Source: an uncultured Verrucomicrobiae bacterium
GTDB lineage: Bacteria > Verrucomicrobiota > Verrucomicrobiia > Palsa-1439
NCBI GenBank assembly: GCA_937927265.1
Contig: CALBCO010000048.1
Span: 1 to 9,741 of the forward strand
Reading direction: 5' to 3'
DNA length: 9,741 bases
Position numbers and translations under genes: made by a program. Every line of letters starts with the position of its first letter. Within the stretch, counting starts at the first letter, position 1. Positions 1 to 5,897 of this stretch are shown here, piece by piece. The notes under the pieces were generated by a model, which saw nothing but the letters and a program-made list of their open reading frames with translations, had not been told where the DNA came from and searched no databases.

Positions 1-153
1 TGCCGGTGGGAGTTGTTTGTGGCGGTCTGGAACCCTGAGTCGCCAGCGGCTGACTGTCCCCACAGCCAGCCCCGCCCTTGTTCCATCGGTTACCCGTCGC
101 CACATTCTACCACCCCCCTACAAAACTTGCAGTGCGCCCCCAACCGCTGAGCC
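1..153. other. No recognisable feature upstream of the IS3 remnant
   Basis: I see no coding region in this stretch that resembles a known family, and no RNA gene. It is flanking DNA outside the left inverted repeat of the IS3-type element that starts at 154. The three bases before the left end (gcc) do not match the three bases after the right end (atc), so no target duplication is visible here. Confidence 0.4.
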
Positions 154-174
154 TGCCCCGATTTGATGGACACC
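154..174 (+). repeat. Left inverted repeat of the IS3-type element
   Basis: This sequence contains CCCCGATTTGATGGACACC and lies about 33 bp upstream of the orfA start. It pairs with 980-1000 when that is reverse-complemented, with three mismatches in 21 positions. Confidence 0.7.
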
Positions 175-206
175 TGGGTGGAGGTGCGTTACCAACAGGA
201 GTGATT

Positions 207-975
207 ATGCCCACCATCAAATCCTCTCCCCCTCCCGCCCTCATGGGGGCGGCGGCCGCCCCACGGCCACCCAAACGCTACGACGAAGCCTTCCAACGCC
301 AAGCCGTGGAGAATTGGATTCGCAGCGGTCGGCCCAACACCCAACTCGCCCGCAAGCTCGGGATCCGCGATCCGGCCCTCAAAGACTGGAAACGCCGTTG
401 CGACGGCGACGCCACACCGACCTCTCCAAATCTGGTCGCCGAAAACCGCGCTCCAGCGGTTGCGGGAGCAACGCGACATTCTAAACTGCCGCAGGCCGAG
501 GGGGCATGGGCGGCAAAAAACTCTGGGCATCCTCTCCGAAACACACAAGAGCGTTCCCAACGCATCCAAGCCATGAAATCCGAGCATTCCCTAGCTGCCT
601 GGTGCGCCGCCTTCGACGTGACCCGCTCCAGCCATCGGGCGTGGGCCACCCGCGCGGACTGCTCTACCCGGTGTCCAATACGCCAGCGCCGAGCACCGCG
701 CCGTGCTGGCCGCCGCCGGGATCGAGCCGAGTATGAGCCGGGCTGGCAACCCGTATGACAACGCCGCGATGGAGAGCTTCATGGCGACGTATAAACGTGA
801 ATGCGTCGCGCTGGCCCAAGCCGCTGGGGGCTACACGGACCCGGCCCAAGCCAGGCTGGCGTTCTTTGAATACGTGGAGTGCGACCCAACCGCCAACGCT
901 GGCACAGCGCGCTCGTCTACCAAACGCCGCGGGACTTTGAAACCCATGTCAGTAAGACCACAACCCAGGTACTCC
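207..975 (+). pseudogene. IS3-family transposase orfA/orfB remnant
   Basis: The orfA start is ATG at 207, preceded by AGGAG at 197-201. The first ~75 residues form the HTH_Tnp_1-type helix-turn-helix of IS3 OrfA, including KRYDEAFQRQAVENW and TQLARKLGI. At about 448 the frame shifts and the end of the OrfA coiled coil continues as ALQRLREQRDIL, then KTLGILSE. Another shift leads into the start of OrfB (MKSEHSLAAWCAAFDVTRSS, about 573-632). Most of the integrase core is then missing. The sequence resumes at 670 with GVQYAS, followed by SMSRAGNPYDNAAMESF and YKRE, which carry the conserved region around the final catalytic Glu of the DDE triad. After about 880 the frame shifts once more to RQRWHSAL and TPRDFE. 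At least three frameshifts and one large deletion make it non-functional. The family call is secure; the subgroup is not determined. Confidence 0.85.
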
Positions 976-979
976 ACAG

Positions 980-1000
980 GGTGTACAACAAATCGGGGCG
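980..1000 (-). repeat. Right inverted repeat of the IS3-type element
   Basis: Read on the minus strand it contains CCCCGATTTGTTGTACACC, which matches the left end except at two positions, plus one mismatch at the outermost base. It follows directly after the end of the orfB remnant. Confidence 0.7.
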
Positions 1001-1082
1001 ATCCCACTGGGAACTCCGCGAACTCGGCGTTCTCGTGACCGCGTTGTAAATGCTTTCCGATGCTTGCCGGGAGGGTTTGCAA

Positions 1083-2103
1083 TCAATTCTTCAACACCGG
1101 CCGCTTGCTCCCTGATGTGTCTTGCACCAGTCTCGTGATACTACGGGCCGGTAAGGTCAACGGCAGCCGCACCTCTACCGGACGGACCGGCAGCAACGGG
1201 GTAAGTTGTTCAGTGGCGGAGGTGCGGTAAGGGGTGAACTCCGCGGCGCCAACCCGGCCCGATAAATCGGCTGAACGGACCCAGCACATACACTTTGGGG
1301 GTGACGACGAATTCTCCGTCGCGCGACCGCAAGAGTGGGGCGGCTTCGCTTTTTCCCATGCGGCAAATAGCCACCCGTAGAAATAGGCACCGACCTCGGT
1401 CACGGTGAACAACTCGTGGATCTCTTTGGTGTTGATCAGGCCGCGGTGCAAGTCATCCTCGACCTTGCCTTCGAAAGAAGGCTCGGTCATCCACAACCGC
1501 TTGCCGGCGGCGGCCACGTTCGGGAATGGGCGGATATTCTTAAACCCATCCCCATACGTGTGCGCCGAGGCAATAGCTAATGCCGCGTGGCCGACGGGGC
1601 GGCGAGGATGGCGTTGAGCCACTGGTCGTCCCAACCGGTCCACTCGGCCGCGGTCAATTGGATCGGCAACCGTCGTTCTCGCACCGCCGGCACGAGATGA
1701 CAGGTAAAGAACCGGACAAAATCGCGCTACTCCCAAACACAGGATTCCTACGGCTTCTTGCCCGGCTCGTTTTGTGCAGAGAGCACGTCAATCCGCCCCC
1801 CCAAACTTCTCGCGCATTCCCGCCACCCAATCCGTCAGATACCGGGCATAATCGTCATAGTGCTCCGGTTTCAGGGGTCCACCGTGTTTGAGTTCGCCGC
1901 TGTCCCTCATCCAGGCTGGCGGCGACCATGGAGTTGCCAAAGTCACCGGTTGATGGGCATCCTGCACAGCTTTGATGAAAGCAGCTTAAGCGCGAAGGCG
2001 CGGGTCGGTCCAATCGTGTTGTATGGTTTCGGCCGGGAACGCCCCTGGTTCGATGCGCACCCCATGCTTCACCCGCCGAGAATCATTCGAAAAATCACGG
2101 GTT
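1083..2103 (-). pseudogene. GH30-type glycoside hydrolase pseudogene
   Basis: Read on the minus strand, this region reassembles into most of a glycoside hydrolase family 30 enzyme (retaining beta-glycanase, usually secreted). In order it shows TPWSPPAWMRDSGELKHGG, YARYLTDWVAGM, then DVLSAQNEPG, whose Glu codon at 1766-1768 corresponds to the acid/base. ESCVWE and WTGWDDQWLNAILAAP follow, then SAHTYGDGF, then GKRLWMTEPSFEG, whose Glu codon at 1482-1484 corresponds to the nucleophile. Next come DGEFVVTPKVYVLGPFSRFI of the beta-sandwich, and a tail with LPLTLPARSITRLV. In-frame stops lie at 1986-1988, 1748-1750, 1727-1729 and 1577-1579. Frame changes occur near 1577, near 1350 and between about 1240 and 1200. 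The N-terminus and any signal peptide are missing, and part of the C-terminal sandwich appears deleted. The family call rests on motif recognition. The substrate cannot be deduced. Decay, and not sequencing error, is likely because the lesions are so numerous. Confidence 0.8.
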
Positions 2104-2188
2104 GGTTGTGCCACCGGCGTCGGGACGGGACAAGTCCGAAACCCGTTGTTGTAACTTTGGGAAGACTGGCGGCTCTAAGACCGATGTG

Positions 2189-2428
2189 ATGGAGTGCGAT
2201 GAATTATTAACGTTGCTCAACGACTACGTGGACGGCGAGATCGAACCGGGCCTTTGCGCGGAATTTGAGAAACACATCGCTGGTTGCAATCCGTGTCAGG
2301 TCGTTGTGGATAACATTCGCAAGACCATTACGCTCTACAAAGACGGTCAACCGTACGAGTTGCCGGTCGAGTTTCGTCGCCGCTTGCACACCGCGCTGCG
2401 GCAACGCTGGAAAGAAACCCATCAGTAG
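2189..2428 (+). CDS. Small zf-HC2 (anti-sigma-type) zinc-finger protein
   Basis: This 79-residue soluble protein begins MECDELLTLLNDYVDGE and has the ZAS-type zinc site Cys3, His29-x3-Cys33-x2-Cys36 (HIAGCNPC). Proteins of this zf-HC2 family usually bind and inhibit an ECF sigma factor, with zinc holding the helices. The remainder, from residue 37, is basic and helical, ending RRRLHTALRQRWKETHQ, and there is no membrane segment. I chose ATG 2189 because the family signature starts directly at this Met; the in-frame extension back to 2102 reads as non-coding. No strong Shine-Dalgarno sequence is visible. No sigma factor gene is adjacent: upstream is a GH30 pseudogene and downstream is IS debris. 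Partner and regulon are therefore unknown. The anti-sigma role is a family inference. Confidence 0.75.
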   Translation: MECDELLTLLNDYVDGEIEPGLCAEFEKHIAGCNPCQVVVDNIRKTITLYKDGQPYELPVEFRRRLHTALRQRWKETHQ

Positions 2429-2878
2429 CGGCCAGCCACCACGCTCGATCAGGTGTCCGGTGTTTTGGATTTAAGCCGGTAGGCGCCACGGGCAACACGC
2501 TCAACTTCAGGCATTTTGACCACATTGACGCCCACTTGGAGGGGGAAGTTTTTTGGAGTTCGTCTGGTAAACCTGAGGCCAACACTGCATCGGCCGATTC
2601 GGCGACGCATTTCAGGCGCTGCGGCCGCCGCCGGCGTGCTGGGAGTCACGGGTTTGGGGAGGACCGTTGCCGGATCCAAACGATTGGGCAGAATGGCCGC
2701 AATCTATTTATCGATTGCGGTGATCTTTTCCTGAAGTTGTCGGCGTTGGCCTTGGAGATAAGTGATGGCTTGTTTCGCTTGGTGCGGATGGAAGATGATC
2801 CATCAGCGGCAGAGATTGGCGTCCGGCGGCTTGGATCCGCGGGACGGTTGGGCTTGGGGGACGGGTTTGTCCGCTGTG
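2429..2878. other. Degenerate region without a recognisable intact gene
   Basis: No intact gene that I recognise lies here. On the minus strand one frame reads almost continuously from about 2912 to 2450. It has a coiled-coil-like stretch (QAITYLQGQRRQLQEKITAI) followed by a Pro/Ala-rich linker (PSTPAAAAAPEMRRRIG). It is broken by three in-frame stops, and a sense-strand frame overlaps it. It looks like a decayed small coiled-coil protein, but this is weak evidence and I assign no family or function. Confidence 0.3.
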
Positions 2879-2887
2879 GTTTCCCTC
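2879..2887 (+). repeat. 9 bp direct repeat left of the IS5-like remnant
   Basis: The sequence GTTTCCCTC recurs exactly at 3199-3207, on the other side of the IS5-like remnant. It could be a target-site duplication. Inside each copy is a related stretch, GATTgAATTT on this side and GATTtAATTT on the opposite strand at the far side, that may be a worn inverted end. Chance is possible for 9 bp. Confidence 0.3.
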
Positions 2888-2929
2888 TCCTACTGATTGA
2901 ATTTCTCGTTGGACATTTTGTGTTTTGGT

Positions 2930-3153
2930 TCAGGCCGCGACGGTTCGGCCGGCGATCATCACGTTGGTCCCTCCAAAGAGCGCATCGAGCGGATGCCCGT
3001 TCTCGGCCAAGCCCCGATACCGCACTTTTCGGTGGCAGAAGCAATTCTTCACAACAGAAACTTCTCGCAGCGGGTGGTTTGTTTTTGGGCGGCAAACTCC
3101 GCTGGGGAGAAACCGGGTTGATGGATCACGCCGATGATTGTAGAGAAAACCAT
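2930..3153 (-). pseudogene. IS5-like transposase remnant, N- and C-terminal tips fused
   Basis: The minus-strand reading from ATG at 3153 gives a 34-residue peptide containing GFSPAEFAAQKQTTRCEKFL, which resembles the N-terminus of IS5-group transposases (the AEYAGKRKxTRxExFL type). It stops at 3049-3051. A different frame, overlapping this end, then gives VVKNCFCHRKVRYRGLAENG and FGGTNVMIAGR, ending at 2930. That resembles the extreme C-terminus of the same transposase family (HRKVRYRGLAKN ... ALANL). The roughly 250-residue middle with the DDE catalytic core is absent. Both fragments have the same orientation and the expected order, which supports one internally deleted copy. Family assignment rests on recalled motifs. 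Confidence 0.65.
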
Positions 3154-3198
3154 CCCGCGCGTCGCCAACAATCAACAAAATCTCAAAATTAAATCCGC

Positions 3199-3207
3199 GT
3201 TTCCCTC
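3199..3207 (+). repeat. 9 bp direct repeat right of the IS5-like remnant
   Basis: This is the second copy of GTTTCCCTC, lying just beyond the presumed 5' end of the IS5-like remnant. The first copy is at 2879-2887. Confidence 0.3.
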
Positions 3208-3220
3208 GATGTTCTGGCGT

Positions 3221-3238
3221 TAACCGTCGCCTCGGTTA
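3221..3238 (-). terminator. Weak hairpin overlapping the moaA stop codon
   Basis: TAACCG and CGGTTA form a perfect 6 bp stem with a 6-base loop, and the stem contains the moaA stop codon (3236-3238). There is no following T-tract on the minus strand, so it is at best a weak or factor-dependent terminator. Confidence 0.25.
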
Positions 3239-4216
3239 TCCGCCGATCTCGGACATGGCGCGATTGGTGGCGATCTTGTTTTCCGCCAGGCCGTGTCCCC
3301 ACGGCTTCTGGTGGACGGACTCGCGGATGAGTTTCTTGAGCCGGTCGGCTGTCCAACCGGCTCGGACCGGTTTGCGCAAGTCCACTTCGTTCTCGCGCAA
3401 TAGACAGAGACGCAGGATGCCGTCGGCCATGAGACGCATCCGATTGCAGCCGGCACAGAACGGATGGCTCACGGAACTGATGAAGCCGACCGTGCCTTTC
3501 GCCTTCGGCAGCCGGTACAGACGGGCTTCGCCGTCAAGTTGGCCGTCGTTCTCAGGCACGAGCGGGCCGAGCGTGTTTTCGATGTGCTGACGGATTTCGG
3601 TTTCGGTGATGACGTTGGTTTGTTGGAACTGGGCAATGCCGCCGAGGGGCATCATTTCGATGAAACGGACTTGCCATTTGCGGTCGAGCGTGAGGCGGGC
3701 GAGGTCGGCCACGTCGCCGTTGTTGTTGTAGCCGCGGACAGGGACGGCGTTGATTTTGACGCGCAAGCCGGCGCGCTCGGCGGCTTCGATACCGGCCAGC
3801 ACGTCGCGGAGATTGCCCCAGCGGGTGATTTGCCGGAACCGTGCTTCGTCGAGCGTGTCGAGGCTGACGTTGACGCGGTCGAGACCGGCATCGCGCAGCG
3901 GGCGGGCAAGGTAGTCCAGGAGGATGCCGTTGGTGGTGAGGCCGACGGATTTGATGCCGGGCGTGGCGGCGGTGGCGCGGACGAGTTCGACGAGGTTGCG
4001 ACGCAACGTCGGTTCACCGCCGGTGAAACGGATTTTCTCGAAACCGAGTTCAGCAAAGAAGCCGATCAGCATGAGCAGTTCGTCGTCTCGAAGCAGGGCG
4101 GTGCCGGGGCGGAAGGCCATTTGTTCCGGCATGCAATAGACACAGCGCAGGTTGCAGGCGTCGGTCAGCGAGACGCGGAGGTAATTGATGGTGCGGCCAT
4201 GTTGGTCAAGCGGCAT
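3236..4216 (-). CDS. moaA: GTP 3',8-cyclase MoaA
   Basis: This 326-residue radical-SAM enzyme catalyses the first step of molybdenum cofactor synthesis: GTP is converted to 3',8-cyclo-7,8-dihydro-GTP, which MoaC then processes. The N-terminal 4Fe-4S/SAM site is Cys21-x3-Cys25-x2-Cys28 (ACNLRCVYCMPE). The SAM-binding GGEP motif is at 66-69. The second, GTP-binding cluster site is Cys254-x2-Cys257-x13-Cys271 (FCAGCNRMRL ... RLCLL). The protein ends in the conserved Gly-Gly tail (MSEIGG) needed for activity in MoaA. Length matches the family. I chose ATG 4216 (MPLDQHGRTINYLRVSLTDACN) because it fits the usual MoaA start. An in-frame extension to 4318 encodes repeat-like intergenic sequence. The Shine-Dalgarno is not obvious. 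The gene lies downstream of a MOSC-domain gene in the same orientation, a functionally sensible pairing. No other moa or moe genes are in the window. Confidence 0.95.
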   Translation of the reverse strand: MPLDQHGRTINYLRVSLTDACNLRCVYCMPEQMAFRPGTALLRDDELLMLIGFFAELGFEKIRFTGGEPTLRRNLVELVRATAATPGIKSVGLTTNGILLDYLARPLRDAGLDRVNVSLDTLDEARFRQITRWGNLRDVLAGIEAAERAGLRVKINAVPVRGYNNNGDVADLARLTLDRKWQVRFIEMMPLGGIAQFQQTNVITETEIRQHIENTLGPLVPENDGQLDGEARLYRLPKAKGTVGFISSVSHPFCAGCNRMRLMADGILRLCLLRENEVDLRKPVRAGWTADRLKKLIRESVHQKPWGHGLAENKIATNRAMSEIGG

Positions 4217-4234
4217 CGCAATAAAATCAATCCG

Positions 4235-4386
4235 CAATCCGAAGATCAACATCCGAAACAAATCCGAAATTCGAACATGGTAAACGCCGGCGCGCCCGGC
4301 GGTCGCGCCCCACCTCACAGTTTCTTGTTTTTCTGGTTTGAGTCATTCGTGCTTGTTTCGAGATTCGGATTTCGTGCTTCGGATTG
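4235..4386. repeat. Nested imperfect inverted repeat of TTCGGATT-type units
   Basis: The spacer between MOSC and moaA is built from variants of ATCCGAA/TTCGGAT. The outer arms are exact over 10 bp (4235-4244 CAATCCGAAG with 4377-4386 CTTCGGATTG). The inner arms agree at 13 of 15 positions (4260-4274 with 4358-4372). The left arms lie just upstream of moaA, and the right arms lie within the last codons of the MOSC reading frame and its stop. The loop includes a GC-rich segment around 4285-4312. Similar TTCGGATT-rich intergenic repeats are, to my recollection, common in Planctomycetes and Verrucomicrobia. Confidence 0.6.
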
Positions 4387-4855
4387 ATTGCGTGGTTCGT
4401 CTCAACGTCCCATTGTTGAGTATCTTCGCTCGCAGCCCGCCTTTACCTTTCATCGTTTCTTCGGCGCCGGGGGCGACGGCTTGGTCCATCCAGTAGCAGG
4501 GCCGGCATTCTTCCGTGCCGAGGAATCGAATGCCTTGCAACTCAAATTCTTTACCGACGAGCGCGTTGAGGCCGAGTCCCTCGGTGATGACGTTGCGGCG
4601 ATAGACGGAGGGCGGGGTATCGGGTTTGCCGAATTTCTCACAGAGTTGACGGTGGACTTCGAGGGCGAAGAAGGTGATCTGACCTTTGGAATCCGGTTTC
4701 TCGCCAAAATACAGGTCGCCGACGAGACCCTGACCGGCCACATATTCGACCTCGTTGACCTCGATCATGGGATTTGTGCCGGGCGGCTGTCTGTGGTGGC
4801 CGCGGTAGTTGTGAGCCGGAGAGACGTAGATGTGGCGCATGACCAGTATTGCCAT
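4343..4855 (-). CDS. MOSC-domain protein
   Basis: This is a 170-residue stand-alone MOSC-domain protein. The domain is the beta-strand-rich module found at the C-terminus of molybdenum cofactor sulfurases and in YiiM-type proteins, where it binds the cofactor and handles sulfur through a conserved Cys. Visible features are RHIYVSPAHNYRGHH near the N-terminus, RRNVITEGLGLNALVGK (86-102), FLGTEECRPCYWMDQ with Cys117 and Cys120, and KGGLRAKIL (138-146). I start at ATG 4855, preceded by a GAGG 12 bases upstream. ATG 4840 is an alternative that starts directly at MRHIYV. The last ~15 residues (SIRSTKSESRNKHE) are translated repeat DNA and look like a read-through extension beyond the natural end. 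It precedes moaA on the same strand with a 126 bp gap. Function in cofactor metabolism is inferred from domain and neighbour. Confidence 0.88.
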   Translation of the reverse strand: MAILVMRHIYVSPAHNYRGHHRQPPGTNPMIEVNEVEYVAGQGLVGDLYFGEKPDSKGQITFFALEVHRQLCEKFGKPDTPPSVYRRNVITEGLGLNALVGKEFELQGIRFLGTEECRPCYWMDQAVAPGAEETMKGKGGLRAKILNNGTLRRTTQSIRSTKSESRNKHE

Positions 4856-4909
4856 GGTGCGACTATACCTCGCACATCCGCAGTAGGCCAGTGTTGAATC
4901 CACACGGGA

Positions 4910-4930
4910 TGTGACTGGAAGTGGCGGTCA
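4910..4930 (+). repeat. Left terminal inverted repeat, 21 bp, perfect
   Basis: The sequence contains GTGACTGGAAGTGGCGGTCA with one preceding T that also pairs. It is the exact reverse complement of 5872-5892. Confidence 0.92.
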
Positions 4931-5015
4931 TTTTTAAGGCTGGGGGCTGGGGTGGGTGAGATTTTGGAGCTGGTTCCCGTCCGTCATTGGGGATCGTGAC
5001 TTGGGTTCATGAAGT

Positions 5016-5874
5016 ATGAAGGACCTTTCCAACCTTGTTCGACATCGCCTGCGGGATCACGCCCGGCGCGGCAGCTCGCGGTGCGCCCGCATGGCAGTCC
5101 GCACCGGCGGCAACGGGCGCTGGTGGATTTTGGCACAGAGGAAAGTTTCGCGCGCACCGCGCAGTATGATTCCGATGGGGGTGTCGCGCGCGACGGGGTT
5201 CGATCGGCGGCGGGGCAAACCGTTGCTCCGGCGCGAAGTGTGGTTGCGTCTGGCGCACGCGCGCAATCGGCAACGCCCTGGTACAGGGCGACGCCGGGCA
5301 GTGTGGGTGTGGTCGGCGTGCTCTGGCAGGCCACCACGCGCGCGGCGGGGTCAAGGCCCCGCACGCACGTGCATGGCGTGGGCGACGGTGCGCCGTGGAT
5401 TCTAAAGCGGTTTCAGGAAAAGTTTGGCGTCCCAGGCCGGTAGCGGGTGGATTCCTACCGCGTCAGCGGACTACCTCGCGGTGGCGGCCACGGTGATCCG
5501 GCTGACGGACCCGGTGAAGTGGCGGCAACAACAACATGGCCGGTTGCTGGACAACAACGTGGGAGCTGTCATGCGCGGGTGGGCCACGCATGGGGAGCCG
5601 CCCCGGGCGCTGTGGAGACGACGGTGCGCGATGCGCAGCGTGATCTGAGCGACTGGCGGGGGCATTTGGATTACGCCGGGGCGAGCGCGGGGACTCTGTC
5701 TGGGTTCTGGGGAAGTGGAGAGCGGGCATCGGCAGGTGATCCAACAGGGGCTGAAGCTGGCCGGCAGTTGGTGGACCGTTTCCGCATGCGGGAGCGATGC
5801 TGGGGTGGCGTGCGGCGCAGGCCAACCAGTTATCGGAGCGCTACTGGCTCACGTCTGAATTCACCCGCAACTGA
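5016..5874 (+). pseudogene. ISKra4-like DDE transposase remnant, multiply frameshifted
   Basis: Motifs of one transposase appear in order on the plus strand but in different frames. SMIPM (near 5164) recalls the region after the first catalytic Asp in DGT. RREVWLRLAHA follows at about 5229-5261. VGVVGVLWQATTRAAG and VGDGAPWI (5378-5401) carry the second Asp, with its codon at 5384-5386. VDSYRVS and DYLAVAATVI correspond to the usual DFYHxxEYLAAA. KWRQQQHGRLLDNNVGAVM and VRDAQRDLSDWRGHLDYAGA follow. Then come GSGEVESGHRQVIQQGLKLA (from 5703) with the likely catalytic Glu, and GSWW. A final shift gives HAGAMLGWRAAQANQLSERYW and a stop at 5872-5874 inside the right inverted repeat. At least four frame changes are needed, and the first Asp motif is not intact. 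The N-terminal domain is missing or unrecognisable. It cannot make active transposase. Confidence 0.72.
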
Positions 5875-5892
5875 CCGCCACTTCCAGTCACA
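5872..5892 (-). repeat. Right terminal inverted repeat, 21 bp, perfect
   Basis: The sequence contains TGACCGCCACTTCCAGTCAC plus a following A. It is the exact reverse complement of 4910-4930. The transposase remnant's stop codon lies at its inner edge, and the fabH stop codon begins 6 bases beyond it. Confidence 0.92.
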
Positions 5893-5897
5893 CCCCC

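Larger units (their letters stand above)
154..1000 (+). mobile_element. IS3-family insertion sequence, internally deleted and decayed
   Basis: The element is bounded by imperfect inverted repeats, 154-174 and 980-1000, which agree at 18 of 21 positions. It encloses a broken transposase with the orfA and orfB signatures of the IS3 family. At about 850 bp it is well short of the usual 1.2-1.5 kb of this family, which fits a large internal deletion in orfB. The left terminus begins TG as expected, while the right terminus ends CG instead of CA, so one end has mutated. No target-site duplication is visible. The element cannot encode its own transposition. Confidence 0.75.
4906..5896 (+). mobile_element. 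ISKra4-like insertion sequence, transposase broken, termini perfect
   Basis: The element is delimited by 21 bp perfect terminal inverted repeats (4910-4930 and 5872-5892), extending outward through a further GGG on the left opposite CCC on the right with one mismatch. It encloses a decayed DDE transposase in the plus orientation. At about 990 bp it is shorter than ISKra4-family elements usually are, and the N-terminal part of the transposase is not seen. No target duplication is obvious. The right terminus abuts the fabH stop codon, so the insertion sits directly behind the fatty-acid operon. The family name is provisional; a related family with the same GDGAxWI and GSGxVES motifs is possible. 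Confidence 0.8.

Noticed and set aside
1001..1047. Open continuation of the orfB frame past the IS3 right end (ending in GVLVTAL)
   Set aside because: It lies beyond the inverted repeat and has no recognisable motif, so it is chance read-through into flanking DNA.
2536..3192. 218-codon open frame on the plus strand
   Set aside because: It runs antisense through the IS5-like remnant and the coiled-coil-like stretch, and has no family resemblance or ribosome site.
3464..4387. Long open frame of 307 codons on the plus strand opposite moaA
   Set aside because: It is the antisense of moaA, whose cysteine motifs and Gly-Gly tail are clear. The predicted protein is rich in Asp/Glu/Val/Ala without any recognisable domain.
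4388..4897. 169-codon open frame on the plus strand
   Set aside because: It is the antisense of the MOSC gene, whose motifs are clear on the minus strand.
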